A DNA stretch of 64,000 bases from Anaerolineaceae bacterium (lineage in GTDB: Bacteria > Chloroflexota > Anaerolineae > Aggregatilineales > Phototrophicaceae): the NCBI GenBank assembly GCA_020634115.1, contig JACKCH010000011.1, positions 248,001 to 312,000 on the forward strand. The letters are read 5' to 3'. Position numbers and translations under genes: made by a program. Under the pieces are notes generated by a model, which worked only from the letters and a program-made list of their open reading frames with translations, did not search any database and was not told the origin of the DNA. The stretch's first letter is position 1; every line of letters begins with the position of its first letter. Positions 16,852-25,211 of the stretch are shown here, in pieces.

Positions 16852-17895
16852 TCACCCCGCATCCCGCAGGGTGAGTAGCGCGTGGAGCGGCAGATGATCC
16901 GAACCCACTGGCGCGTCCTGCCAGGCAGCAACGGTCTGAAAATCGGCGCTGTGCCAGATGTAGTCAATCCGAATGAGCGGCGGGAGGAACGCAGGCAGAC
17001 CCCGCGCCGTACTCACCGGCCAACTCCCGCCCAGGCCGCGCCCCGCTTCCCGGAACGAGTCACGCATCACCCTGGCTAGCCGTCCATAGGTCGCGCTTTG
17101 GTCGCTGGTATTAAAATCCCCGGCGACAATGAAGGGGTACGGCTCGGTTTTCAGATAGGTGGTCAATTCGGCAATCTGCTGGTTGCGAACCCGGTCATCG
17201 AATCCCAACATGACGCGCATATAGAAACTGTCTATTGGAAACGGGAGATTGACGTGCTGTTCACCTACCGGAAAGGCGAGATGGACGTTATACACCGCGA
17301 CCCGCTGCCCACCGACATCCAGCACCAACCGCAGCGGCGCAGGTGTCCCCGGCGTGTGTAAATCCACGTAGGATTCTTCCAGAATCGGGTAACGGGAGAG
17401 GGTGAAATTGCCACCCCACCGGCTGGGGTCAGGCTGGATGGACTGATACGGATAGCGATCTCGTAAATTCGCTAGGCCGTCATTGGCATAAGCTGGGGAG
17501 ATTTCCTGCAACAGCACTAGGTCGGCATCCGTGCTGCGCACCCAGGATTCAATCCCTTCCAGGTGATGATTATTGCCCCACACATTCAGCGTCAGGACAT
17601 GCAGTGGGGTACTTGTGGAAATCGTGACCGGTTTCGGCCAGTAGTACGGCCCGAACCACAGCAGCGCAATTGCCGCAAAGGGCGTGAGCCGGAAGGCCGC
17701 GAGGCGGGAACGTGCCAGCAGCGAAGCGGGAATCAACACCAACAGCGGCGCAAAAACCAGGTACGCGAAGGTATTGACCAGCGACAGCCACCAGAAACCG
17801 TCGCCAAAGATCAAGCGCAGCAGCAGGTAAACCACCGCGCCCAGGCTATACAGACCAGTGGCAATTGTAGTGATACGCCGAAACAGGGAGGTCAT
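16852..17895 (-). CDS. Membrane-anchored endonuclease/exonuclease/phosphatase-fold protein
   Basis: 347 residues. Three hydrophobic segments in the first 90 residues anchor it in the membrane; the remaining part is an endonuclease/exonuclease/phosphatase domain. Active-site words are in the usual order: TLNVWG, LLQEIS, YNVHLAF, AGDFNTSDQS, RIDYIW, VGSDHLPL, giving the Asn, Glu, Asp-x-Asn, Asp and Asp-His residues of the family. The layout resembles VanJ-like proteins. Substrates in the family range from DNA to phospholipids and undecaprenyl pyrophosphate, so the substrate here is open. The gene is 33 bases after the Gfo/Idh gene on the same strand and probably shares its transcript. Confidence 0.85.
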   Translation of the reverse strand: MTSLFRRITTIATGLYSLGAVVYLLLRLIFGDGFWWLSLVNTFAYLVFAPLLVLIPASLLARSRLAAFRLTPFAAIALLWFGPYYWPKPVTISTSTPLHVLTLNVWGNNHHLEGIESWVRSTDADLVLLQEISPAYANDGLANLRDRYPYQSIQPDPSRWGGNFTLSRYPILEESYVDLHTPGTPAPLRLVLDVGGQRVAVYNVHLAFPVGEQHVNLPFPIDSFYMRVMLGFDDRVRNQQIAELTTYLKTEPYPFIVAGDFNTSDQSATYGRLARVMRDSFREAGRGLGGSWPVSTARGLPAFLPPLIRIDYIWHSADFQTVAAWQDAPVGSDHLPLHALLTLRDAG

Positions 17896-17928
17896 AGTGA
17901 AGACAACGCGCAGTGCTAATTCGGGCGA

Positions 17929-18906
17929 CTATTCCGCCCGCGCCGCGGCCAGCAGGCGGTCAATCACGTGCATGTTTTCCACGCCATCCTGACCGGGGAA
18001 GCGCGGCGGACGGTCGTTGAGCAGCGCGTCGGCAAAATCCTCAGCCATCAATGTGTAGTGGTTGACGGCGGGCATGACGATTTCCTGGTAGTCGCTCCCG
18101 TGCCAGTGACGGATCACCGGCTGCTCGTTCGGCTCCATCACGAAGCCGGATTCCACCAGGATTCGGCCTTCCGTGCCGCGAATCTCGTAGTTAGGCGTGC
18201 GATAGGAGCGCAGCCCACAGTCAAAATGCCCGATCACGCCGGACGGGAATACCAGAATCCCCGCTAACGTTTCGTCTACGCCGCTGGGTTCCCCGAACTG
18301 CGCCCGCGCTGTCACGTCCACCGGCTCTTCACCGGTCATCAGCCGCATCACGTTCACACAGTAACAACCCACATCCATCAGTGCACCCCCGGCCAATGAT
18401 GAATTCAGCCGGATATTGGCCTCACTGGTGATGGGAAACGAGAAACTGGCCTGCATGGTTGTCACCTCACCCACCGCGCCAGAATCCACGAGTTCCTTCA
18501 CACGGGTGGTTTGCGGGTGGAAGCGGTACATGAAGGCCTCAGCGAACGGGACGCCGCGCTCATTGAAAGCATCCACCATGCGCTGCGCGTCGGCAGCGTC
18601 GCTCGCCAGTGGTTTCTCGCACAGCGTTGGCTTGCCCGCTTCGGCACAGGCGATGCTCCAGGTGGCATGTTCGCTATTGGGCAGCGGGTTGTAAATGGCA
18701 TCAATTTCCGGGTCGGCCAGCAGTTCTTCGTAACTGCCATAAGCTTTGGGGATGCCATTACTGGCCGCGAACGCTTCCGCCTTATCAAGACTCCGGCTGG
18801 CAACAGCGGCCACGACTCCATTCCGGGCGAGCTTCATAGCCGGAATCACCCGCTTCCGCCCGATATTCGCGGTACTCAGAATACCCCAGCGGATCGGATC
18901 GGTCAC
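17929..18906 (-). CDS. Gfo/Idh/MocA family oxidoreductase
   Basis: 325 residues. N-terminal Rossmann domain with WGILSTANIGRKRVIPAM, the CEKPLA motif at about residues 95-100 (the Lys is catalytic in the family), then AEAFMYRFHP and GGALMDVGCYCVN in the C-terminal domain. Members oxidise sugars or cyclitols with NAD(P), in the dimeric-dihydrodiol-dehydrogenase/glucose-fructose-oxidoreductase branch. There is no signal peptide. The ATG overlaps the stop of the upstream alpha/beta hydrolase by 4 bases, so the two are translated together. The substrate is unknown. Confidence 0.92.
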   Translation of the reverse strand: MTDPIRWGILSTANIGRKRVIPAMKLARNGVVAAVASRSLDKAEAFAASNGIPKAYGSYEELLADPEIDAIYNPLPNSEHATWSIACAEAGKPTLCEKPLASDAADAQRMVDAFNERGVPFAEAFMYRFHPQTTRVKELVDSGAVGEVTTMQASFSFPITSEANIRLNSSLAGGALMDVGCYCVNVMRLMTGEEPVDVTARAQFGEPSGVDETLAGILVFPSGVIGHFDCGLRSYRTPNYEIRGTEGRILVESGFVMEPNEQPVIRHWHGSDYQEIVMPAVNHYTLMAEDFADALLNDRPPRFPGQDGVENMHVIDRLLAAARAE

Positions 18907-19736
18907 GATGCCGACCCTGAACCTTGCAGGAAGTCCAGCACAGTCTGGTTAAAGATGGCGGGCTTTTCCATATTGGGCAGATGAGCCGTGCCGGAAATCA
19001 CCACCTTCCGACAGTTCGGGACACTATTCACCAGCGCTTCCCCGGCCATGATGGTATTGGGGTTATCCAGGTCGCCAGTAACCACCAGCACCGGCGCCTG
19101 AACCGCGTCCAACCGTTCCATCGCTGTTGGGACAATCGGGCGCTCACGAACCGTTTCATCCGCCTCGTTGCGCAGCGCGATCAGGTTCATCGCCTTCACT
19201 TTGTCGCGGATCACCGGGTCTACCGCCCCAGGGCCGCGCATCGGGCCGTCCACCCAGACCTGGACTTCCAGTTCAGAAGCCAGCTCAAAGTCCCGCGCTT
19301 TGATGGCGGCGACGATTTCCCGCCACTGTTTGGGCAGTGTCCCGGTGAACTCGTAGCCGCTCACACTGGACGCCACCAGCACCAGCCGGGACACCATCTC
19401 CGGGTGTTCCAGCGTGAAGTCCAGCGCCGCCATACCGCCTTTCGAGCAGCCCATAATCGCAGCCTGTTCGATACCCAAAAACTGCATCAGGCCGTACAGG
19501 TCGTTGTGGTGGGTATACGGGACGTGCGTGAGGGGCGATTGACCGAAGCTGCGCATATCATAGCGAATCGCGCGGAAGTGCCGGGCAAACACCGCGAACT
19601 GGTCATCCCACATGCGGCTGTCAGCAATCCCGGCATGGAGCATAATCAGGGGATGGCCGTCTCCAGCGACTTCATAATACAGTCGCGCGCCGTTGACTTC
19701 AGCGAATCCGGTCTGGCGAGTCATCTCGTCGGGCAT
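18903..19736 (-). CDS. Alpha/beta hydrolase
   Basis: 277 residues. Fold signatures are LIMLHAGIADSRMWDDQ (oxyanion region), YDMRSFGQS, and the nucleophile elbow GCSKGG with Ser about residue 100. A VVTGDLDNP segment carries the acidic residue and GTAHLPNMEKP the catalytic His. It belongs with the 3-oxoadipate enol-lactonase/haloperoxidase-like hydrolases, but the substrate cannot be assigned. It is the first gene of a minus-strand operon with the Gfo/Idh gene (4-base overlap) and then the EEP gene. GGAGC lies upstream of the ATG. Confidence 0.9.
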   Translation of the reverse strand: MPDEMTRQTGFAEVNGARLYYEVAGDGHPLIMLHAGIADSRMWDDQFAVFARHFRAIRYDMRSFGQSPLTHVPYTHHNDLYGLMQFLGIEQAAIMGCSKGGMAALDFTLEHPEMVSRLVLVASSVSGYEFTGTLPKQWREIVAAIKARDFELASELEVQVWVDGPMRGPGAVDPVIRDKVKAMNLIALRNEADETVRERPIVPTAMERLDAVQAPVLVVTGDLDNPNTIMAGEALVNSVPNCRKVVISGTAHLPNMEKPAIFNQTVLDFLQGSGSAS

Positions 19737-20105
19737 AGCAGCGGCTCCTTATAGTGGTCGTGCGCCAGCAGGTCGTGGCGAGTCAATGCACAATATGGCT
19801 ATTATACTCACTATGAGGGAAATTTCCTTGTTCAGGATTGTCCAGAAAAAGGTATGGCTCTACGCGCACCACGTAGAGCCACATTTGAGAGGGAGTAACG
19901 TCTGGCTTTTACCTGCCACCAATGGGGTCACAATTTGTGACTGACCACTACAGGTCACCAGATAGTCAACAAATTTTTTGAATAAATTTATCGTCTTTAA
20001 TTCTCGCCTGCTCCCCTCGTAAAGAACAGTGACAAATGACGTGAACCCACCCGCTATTTGTCATATTCTACCCTGGCAGGTGGTATTCGGGCGCGTTTTC
20101 CCCGT
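19737..20105. other. Intergenic region with one strong hairpin
   Basis: It holds a perfect 10-base-pair hairpin at 19855-19881 (arms TGGCTCTACG / CGTAGAGCCA, 7-base loop) without an adjacent T-run. The stretch 19970-20000 is AT-rich. No gene is supported. The hairpin does not have the GGGG core of the palindrome family but shares the CTAC/GTAG words. Confidence 0.6.
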
Positions 20106-20906
20106 CTATTTTTCCGCGACGATGATGAGGAAGTCTCCAACTTCCGCGCTCCCGGTCAGGGACGGGAAGAACTGGATGCGACGAAACATCGCCAGCAAGT
20201 CGCGGTATTCATCATCCGTGTATGCCTGGTGTATGGTGATGTACTGCCGCATCTCGCCGGAATTCATCAGGTAGACATACATCCAGTCAATGACACGATC
20301 CAGATCGTAACGGGATTCGGTCAGGCAGAGGTAGGGTTCATCGGCAAACAAACCTTTCTCAGCCGTATGCCAGGAAGCGGGGTTGTGCCCGGCACGATAA
20401 AGTGCCGCGTGCGTGGAAACTTCCAGCAACAGTTTGCCGCCGGTCTGGAGCGCCGTATGCGCCTTTTGGATGATCTGCCGGGCATCGGCTGGCAGAAACG
20501 CATTCAGTTCGCCATAGATCATCATCATCAGATCAGGCTCCCCCTCGTAAGGCAGCTTAACCACGTCACCGAGGATATACCGGCTAACCGGGTCAGATTC
20601 CTGGGCATAGGCGATAGATGCGGGTGAAAAATCCATCCCGGTACAGGTATGCCCCAACGCAGTTAAGCGGCTGGTGTAAAAACCCGGCCCACAGCCCAGG
20701 TCAAGAATCCGGGCCGGTTGCGCGTTCAGGCACTTGTGATGAATCCATTGCACATGCTCATCAATCGTATCAAAGCGACGGCTGGCGAGATCATGCATCT
20801 GGCTCAGGTGTTCAGCCAGCATCCGGCGGCTGAAATCAGGGTCATGCCAGGGGATTTTTTGCCATTCCGGTTGTTGGGAATGCCGGTTCATGAGGACATT
20901 AAACAC
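20106..20906 (-). CDS. SAM-dependent methyltransferase, class I
   Basis: 266 residues from a GTG at 20906 with AAAGG 8 bases upstream; an ATG five codons in lacks a site. Motif I is ILDLGCGPGFYTSRL (about residues 68-82), followed by GMDFSPASIAYAQ (motif II, acidic residue) and ILGDVVKLPYEGEPDLMMMIYGELNAF (motif III/IV). The fold matches methyltransferase domain families acting on small molecules or proteins; no substrate can be told. It is transcribed divergently from the TetR gene, with about 260 bases between them. Confidence 0.88.
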   Translation of the reverse strand: MFNVLMNRHSQQPEWQKIPWHDPDFSRRMLAEHLSQMHDLASRRFDTIDEHVQWIHHKCLNAQPARILDLGCGPGFYTSRLTALGHTCTGMDFSPASIAYAQESDPVSRYILGDVVKLPYEGEPDLMMMIYGELNAFLPADARQIIQKAHTALQTGGKLLLEVSTHAALYRAGHNPASWHTAEKGLFADEPYLCLTESRYDLDRVIDWMYVYLMNSGEMRQYITIHQAYTDDEYRDLLAMFRRIQFFPSLTGSAEVGDFLIIVAEK

Positions 20907-20968
20907 AGACTGCGCCTTTCTCGTTCTAAAACCGCACTAATACACAGATAAAATTAATTTGACGGGTG

Positions 20969-21015
20969 GTAGGGGCGCACGGCTGTGCGCTGTGCGAGAC
21001 GATGCCTCGCCCCCG
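20969..21015. repeat. Chimeric GTAGGG-type palindrome
   Basis: The left part (20969-20990) is GTAGGGGCGCACGGCTGTGCGC, a normal left arm and stem. Instead of the expected CCCTAC end it runs into GAGACGATGCCTCGCCCCC, the right half of a different family variant. It looks like a join between two copies. Confidence 0.55.
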
Positions 21016-21085
21016 TTGCGGTACTGACCTCATATTGGCAGATTTTTGAGAAAAACTCAGATGACAAAAATCATGTAAAATGTAT

Positions 21086-21101
21086 GCAAGCAATCACTTG
21101 C
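21086..21101. promoter_or_regulatory. TetR operator site 1
   Basis: GCAAGC-AATC-ACTTGC, a near-perfect inverted repeat that overlaps the -35 box of the TetR promoter. It is the same pattern as site 2, 47 bases downstream centre to centre. Confidence 0.75.
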
Positions 21102-21126
21102 TTACAAAAACAGGTTGTCGTAAATT
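21098..21126 (+). promoter_or_regulatory. Promoter of the TetR operon
   Basis: TTGCTT (21098-21103), 17-base spacer, TAAATT (21121-21126). The -35 overlaps operator 1, and operator 2 begins just after the -10, so a bound repressor would block initiation. Confidence 0.6.
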
Positions 21127-21132
21127 GAGATT

Positions 21133-21148
21133 GCAAGTAACCACTTGC
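21133..21148. promoter_or_regulatory. TetR operator site 2
   Basis: GCAAGT-AACC-ACTTGC with perfect 6-base arms, at the expected transcription start and 22 bases before the TetR ATG. Confidence 0.78.
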
Positions 21149-21170
21149 TTGCACACAAGAGGAGAGCAAG

Positions 21171-21779
21171 ATGACCGCCGATTCTTCAACCGACGAGACG
21201 AAACAACGCATTCTTGAGGCTGCCCTCACGCTCTTTGGTGAGGTGGGCTACACCCGGGCCACGACACGCGCCATCGCCGAGCGTGCCGGCGTAAACGAAG
21301 TGACCTTATTCCGGCACTTTGGCAACAAACAGGGTTTGCTTCTGGCGTGCATCAACGCCGGTAATCAGTCGGGCTTCGCGCAGACTTTTCGTAAGCACCT
21401 GACCGGTGATTATGCTGACGATATTCTGGTCATGGCGCGTTTGCAGATGGCGGATACCCACCAGAACTTTGAAATCCTGCGTCTGCTGCTGTGTGATGCC
21501 CAGGCCGTGCCGGATTTACAGGAGATGCTGGCAATGGGAGCCGAGGGCAACCTCAGCCACATCGCGGCCTATTTCGAGGAGCAGATTGTGGCGGGGATTA
21601 TCCGGCCCGGTCTCGACCCGATAGTGCTGGCGAACGCATTTGACAGCCTTTTTTCGTCCTACATCCTGTTCACACGGTTGATGGGGTCTGACACGCTGGC
21701 GGTGCTGCCCCCGGATGATGTGGTGAGATCGCTCGCCAGTGTTTTTGTACAGGGAACCATCACCAAACACGGGGGATAA
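21171..21779 (+). CDS. TetR/AcrR family transcriptional regulator
   Basis: 202 residues. The N-terminal helix-turn-helix is typical: KQRILEAALTLFGEVGYTRATTRAIAERAGVNEVTLFRHFGNKQGLL (about residues 11-57). The C-terminal part is a helical ligand-binding and dimerisation domain with no recognised ligand. AGAGGAGAG lies 5 bases upstream of the ATG. Two 16-base inverted repeats at its own promoter make autorepression likely. The next two genes, a small membrane protein (4 bases away) and a DUF6544-like protein, are probably under its control. Confidence 0.93.
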   Translation: MTADSSTDETKQRILEAALTLFGEVGYTRATTRAIAERAGVNEVTLFRHFGNKQGLLLACINAGNQSGFAQTFRKHLTGDYADDILVMARLQMADTHQNFEILRLLLCDAQAVPDLQEMLAMGAEGNLSHIAAYFEEQIVAGIIRPGLDPIVLANAFDSLFSSYILFTRLMGSDTLAVLPPDDVVRSLASVFVQGTITKHGG

Positions 21780-21783
21780 ACTG

Positions 21784-22140
21784 TTGATCGTCATCCTACT
21801 CATATTGATGGGCATTCATGGGTTCATTCATCTCATAGGCTTTGCTGCTCACTGGCTTTTGGAGACCGTACCTGAACAGGACTACAAAATGAAATTCCGG
21901 AATGGATACCTGGATTCAGGCACAGACGAAACGCGGATTTACGCCGCGCTATGGCCGTTAACTGCGATCGGATTCACCGCCGCCGGGGGCGCACTGGCCG
22001 TTGGCTGGGACTGGGGAGAGCGGCTGCTGCTGGCAGTCACCCTGCTCTCGGTTGTCATCACCGGGCTGGACATGGCACCGGCTTTTCGCGGCACCATCAT
22101 CAGCATCATGATTATCGTTCTACTGCTCACCATTTCGTAA
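21784..22140 (+). CDS. Small multi-pass membrane protein in the TetR operon
   Basis: 118 residues from a TTG at 21784, with GGGGGAT about 7 bases upstream; an ATG eight codons further in has no site. It has four hydrophobic segments (about 2-22, 57-80, 82-98, 102-117). The N-terminus LLIVILLILMGIHGFIHLIGFAAHW resembles small membrane proteins often encoded beside DUF6544-type genes and TetR regulators. No enzymatic motif is seen. It begins 4 bases after the TetR stop. Confidence 0.75.
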   Translation: MIVILLILMGIHGFIHLIGFAAHWLLETVPEQDYKMKFRNGYLDSGTDETRIYAALWPLTAIGFTAAGGALAVGWDWGERLLLAVTLLSVVITGLDMAPAFRGTIISIMIIVLLLTIS

Positions 22141-22215
22141 ATTCACAAACAGCCAGATTGTCTTTTCCGATTTGTTGCATCACAGGCTTGTGTAAGCTTG
22201 TGCAAAGGGGGTTCT

Positions 22216-23049
22216 ATGATTATTCGTATTCTCGCGGCAATTGTGGGGCTGGTCGTATTGTCGCTGACACTCGGCTGGCTCGGTTTGCAGGTGCCATCGT
22301 CCCGTTTCGCGCTGGTTCCGCTCGGCGCGGTTTCCCACCGGATTCCGCTGCCAGACAATCTCCCCGCGCCCGTTGAACGGTTTGCCCGTACCGTGTTCGG
22401 GGATGAACTGCCCGGTGTCGAGTCAGCGATAGTCGTGGGGCGCGCCCGTCTTTCACCAACCGGATTACCGATGCCGACGCGCTTTCGCCTCTATTACGAT
22501 GCGACCAGCAGCAGTTACTACCATGACATCGAGGCCACCTGGTTCACACTACCCTTTATGCGGATCCATGAACGCAACCTGGAAGGACACGCGATCCTTG
22601 ACCTTGGGATATTGGGCCGTATCGAGGATGACCCGCACATCAACCAATCCGCCATCCAGGGTTATTGGGCCGAGGTGCTGGGCTGGGTTCCGTCTGTCGC
22701 GCTGACCGATCCCCGCGTGCGCTGGGAAGCGGTGGATGCCAATACAGCGCGTTTAATGCTGCCGGGGTTAGATGATGAAGGGGCGCTCACCGTAACCTTT
22801 GATGCAGCCACCGGCCTGATTGCCGGAATTGAATCCCAGCGGTATCAGAATGAAAAGCAGCCGGAGCGCAGCCGCTGGTACAATCAGGTACTCGAATGGG
22901 GCGACGTAAACGGGCTGAGTGTGGCAGTACGCGCCCAGACTCAGTGGGAAGACAATGCGCCCTGGGCAACCTGGGAGGTTGAACAAATCAGCTTCAATGG
23001 TGATGTCTCAACGCGGTTGGCACAATTCGGTGGCGATGTAGCCGAATAA
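22216..23049 (+). CDS. DUF6544/DUF6920-like membrane-anchored protein
   Basis: 277 residues from the ATG at 22216, preceded by AAGGGGG. One N-terminal membrane helix (about residues 2-22) leads to a beta-rich domain. Stretches such as ARLSPTGLPMPTRFRLYYD, DIEATWFTLPFMRIHERNLEGHAILDLG, NQSAIQGYWAEVLGWVPSVALTDPRVRWEAVD, and GLIAGIESQRYQNEKQPERSRW match my memory of the DUF6544 (DUF6920) family, whose function is unknown. It is the third gene of the TetR operon, 75 bases after the small membrane protein. A palindromic repeat follows 27 bases after the stop. Confidence 0.8.
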   Translation: MIIRILAAIVGLVVLSLTLGWLGLQVPSSRFALVPLGAVSHRIPLPDNLPAPVERFARTVFGDELPGVESAIVVGRARLSPTGLPMPTRFRLYYDATSSSYYHDIEATWFTLPFMRIHERNLEGHAILDLGILGRIEDDPHINQSAIQGYWAEVLGWVPSVALTDPRVRWEAVDANTARLMLPGLDDEGALTVTFDAATGLIAGIESQRYQNEKQPERSRWYNQVLEWGDVNGLSVAVRAQTQWEDNAPWATWEVEQISFNGDVSTRLAQFGGDVAE

Positions 23050-23075
23050 ACACAAACACGGCTAATTTCCAGGGT

Positions 23076-23104
23076 GTAGGGGCGGCTCGGCGTGGCCGCC
23101 CAGG
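23076..23104. repeat. GTAGGG-type palindrome
   Basis: Starts GTAGGGGCGGC; perfect 7-base inner arms GGGCGGC / GCCGCCC with an 8-base loop. The right end (CCAGGG) has lost the CTAC terminus. It lies between the convergent DUF6544-like and membrane protein genes. Confidence 0.65.
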
Positions 23105-23141
23105 GAGCGCACACCGGCACTCCTCTACTCCTGGTGATGGC

Positions 23142-24029
23142 TCACGGTTGATGTACCCTGCTCCAGCGGCGCAGGTCATCCGGCCCGGCGGCGGTCTGCC
23201 GTTGCAAGGCACGCCACGCGAACTGATTGACAAGCTGCCGCAGCCCCAGTAAAACGGCAATCGCCCAGGCCATTGCACCGATCTGCACCGGCAGCGCCAG
23301 CGGTTCCGCTGCCTGGAAGAGGATACTCCCACCCAGCAGCGCGGCCAGATATACCCCGGTTTGCGTCAGCAGAAAGACTCCCGCTGACCATAGAGCCGCC
23401 CCCGGCACGCTCACTACATAAAACGGGCCAACCATGCCAAGCAGACTCGCCAGCGTGAGCGACTGCGCCGTATCCAGGTAAAAGGCGACGGCCAGCAGCC
23501 ACCAAGTCGCCACGTCCAGTAGTACCGGGTAAAACGCAGTCGTACCGGAACGCGCCATCGCCACCAGCGGCAGCAGAATCTCTGCGCCTAACCCCACGAT
23601 CAGTGTGAACGCCACCAGACTCAGGCCGAGGCGAAACCAGCGGAATGTAGCACTGCTGTGCAGGCCATTCATACTGATGTCCCAGACGGCCGTGAAACCA
23701 CCATCGGGCGCGGCGGCCAGTAGATCATAGACCCCGCGCTCCCGGCTGGTGGCGATCCGCAGGCCAATTCCGGCGGCGATGGTGAGCAGGTAGGCGGTAA
23801 CGCTTGTGAGGATGACTACGTAGAGGGTGGGCGGCACCCCGGCAGCGAACAGAACCGGGTAAACGGACGGCCAGTACAGCGCCATGCCATAGGCCGCCGG
23901 GCAGCCGACGAGCGCGAGGAGGGCAACCCGGTAAGCGCGTTTGCGCCGTGCCGGAGAGGGTACATAGTGGAAAAGCGGGTGACGCGGCGGGGCGGTATCA
24001 ATCGCCCGCCAGAGTTTCCAGAAAAGCAT
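23142..24029 (-). CDS. Multi-pass membrane protein, function unknown
   Basis: 295 residues with about seven hydrophobic segments beginning near residue 34. A cytoplasmic-looking N-terminus (RAIDTAPPRHPLFHYVPSPARRKR) precedes them. The loop ATSRERGVYDLLAAAPDGGFTAVWDIS recalls a coupling-type loop of ABC-2-like permeases, but no ATPase gene is nearby and the match is weak. Codon and base use are like the neighbours. It is flanked by the convergent DUF6544-like gene and, upstream on the same strand 200 bases away, the OsmC gene. Confidence 0.65.
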   Translation of the reverse strand: MLFWKLWRAIDTAPPRHPLFHYVPSPARRKRAYRVALLALVGCPAAYGMALYWPSVYPVLFAAGVPPTLYVVILTSVTAYLLTIAAGIGLRIATSRERGVYDLLAAAPDGGFTAVWDISMNGLHSSATFRWFRLGLSLVAFTLIVGLGAEILLPLVAMARSGTTAFYPVLLDVATWWLLAVAFYLDTAQSLTLASLLGMVGPFYVVSVPGAALWSAGVFLLTQTGVYLAALLGGSILFQAAEPLALPVQIGAMAWAIAVLLGLRQLVNQFAWRALQRQTAAGPDDLRRWSRVHQP

Positions 24030-24233
24030 GACTCGCCGCCTTGTGGCCTGTCTGTCTTTGCATTATGTACAACCGGATAGCGGGGTTTCCTCACAGGCGG
24101 AGTAGTCAGTCATCAGTGGTCATCGCCAGCGGCTAGGCCTAATTTCACACCAAACGGATTTAAAAAGAAACACACCCCTCGGTAAGAGAGGTGTGCCCCT
24201 GTGGGAGAGGAGGATATTGTCTGGTTTGGGGGG

Positions 24234-24647
24234 CTACTCTTTTTCGACAAACACGGTGGGGTATTGCAGTGTCCGGTGTACCGGACACATCTCCCCGATG
24301 TCGTGAATACGGCTGCGTTGCTCATCATCGAGTGGCCCGTGCAGCGTAATCTTCTTGCGGATTTCATGAACGAAGGCAGTGCCCTCGTACCCAGGGTAAT
24401 CCGACCCTTTGAATCGTTGAATCTCCAATTCCACGTCGACGCCTTCCAGCGGCCATTCTTTACGCTGGGCATAGAGTTTCATGGTGATGGCGATGCAGCT
24501 TCCTAACGCACCCAGGAGGGTCTGCATCGGCGTCGGGCCAGTATCCGTACCGCCCGAATCTAATGGTTCGTCGGCCAGCCAGGTGTGGTGACCACATTGA
24601 ATGGTGGCCTGTAAAGAGTCACGTAGAGTTACACTTACGGGAGGCAT
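24234..24647 (-). CDS. OsmC family protein (organic hydroperoxide reductase-like)
   Basis: 137 residues from the ATG at 24647, with GGAG 6-7 bases upstream; the longer open frame lacks a site. The two redox cysteines of the family are present: Cys51 in GSCIAIT and Cys121 in MCPVHRTL. GPTPMQTLLGALGSC and GVDVELE are typical. OsmC/Ohr proteins reduce organic or fatty-acid hydroperoxides using dithiol reductants in the cytoplasm. The CPVHRTL context fits the OsmC/YhfA branch rather than Ohr. The 5' side contains several TGTCACA words that may bind a regulator shared with the sigma operon. Confidence 0.9.
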   Translation of the reverse strand: MPPVSVTLRDSLQATIQCGHHTWLADEPLDSGGTDTGPTPMQTLLGALGSCIAITMKLYAQRKEWPLEGVDVELEIQRFKGSDYPGYEGTAFVHEIRKKITLHGPLDDEQRSRIHDIGEMCPVHRTLQYPTVFVEKE

Positions 24648-25036
24648 GTTTTCTCCATCTGTTTTGATCGGTTCAGCAGTTACACAATGGACTGCGACAG
24701 TCTGACGGTTAAGGATGTACCCGAAGCACACTTCGCTCCGACTCAACCCGGTTGTTTTACGGATGTCACATCCAGGAATTGTACCGTATTCAAGCATATG
24801 CGGACAGGCACGATGCCGAATCACGCTGTTTATCCCCGGTGTCTAGGCTATCAGACGGTCTGAAGCGCGGCAGCCTTACCTACCAGCTCTACATTCGGTT
24901 TTGTGACCTTACTGTGGCGAAATTTGTCACAAATGGAGAATCCCACCGTCTATAGGCCATTTGTCTTATTGTGATCGTGTGTTGGTTGAACCAATAATGA
25001 CATTATCAACACAAAAAACACGCTCATCCCCGGCTA

Positions 25037-25061
25037 GATTGTGACATAATATGTCACAATC
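25037..25061. promoter_or_regulatory. Perfect 12-base-arm palindrome upstream of the DUF177-sigma promoter
   Basis: GATTGTGACATA, one A, then its exact complement. The core is TGTGAC-N7-GTCACA. It lies 54 bases upstream of the -35 box, a position suited to an activator. The half-sites resemble those of CRP/FNR-type regulators, but the spacing is 3 bases longer than the CRP consensus. The same core recurs at 25460-25478. Confidence 0.75.
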
Positions 25062-25114
25062 GTAAAAAACCAGCAAAAACTCGTTTGGTTTCGGTTAGGG
25101 TGATGTCGCAGATG

Positions 25115-25144
25115 TTGACACAAACTTTGTTTTTTTCCTATAAT
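25115..25144 (+). promoter_or_regulatory. Consensus sigma-70 promoter of the DUF177-sigma operon
   Basis: TTGACA (25115-25120), 18-base spacer, TATAAT (25139-25144). Both hexamers are perfect. Expected start near 25151, giving a leader of about 60 bases before the DUF177 ATG. Confidence 0.85.
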
Positions 25145-25211
25145 CCAATAGACATTAGATGATTTGTTAGGTTCTGATGTCCGAGTTCTAACTTTAACAA
25201 GGCCGGTTTTC

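Larger units (their letters stand above)
24648..25211. other. Long intergenic region rich in TGTCACA words
   Basis: No gene is supported. It separates the divergent OsmC and DUF177 genes and contains the odd palindromes GGATGTCACATCC (24761-24773) and ATTTGTCACAAAT (24922-24934), the long palindrome at 25037-25061 and a consensus promoter at 25115-25144. Confidence 0.7.

Noticed and set aside
15329..16866. A 16-base identity (CTCACCCCGCATCCCG) between 15329-15344 and the end of the EEP gene at 16851-16866, abutting the mqnC end copy.
   Set aside because: One 16-base match is expected by chance somewhere in a 64-kb window, and the flanks do not align.
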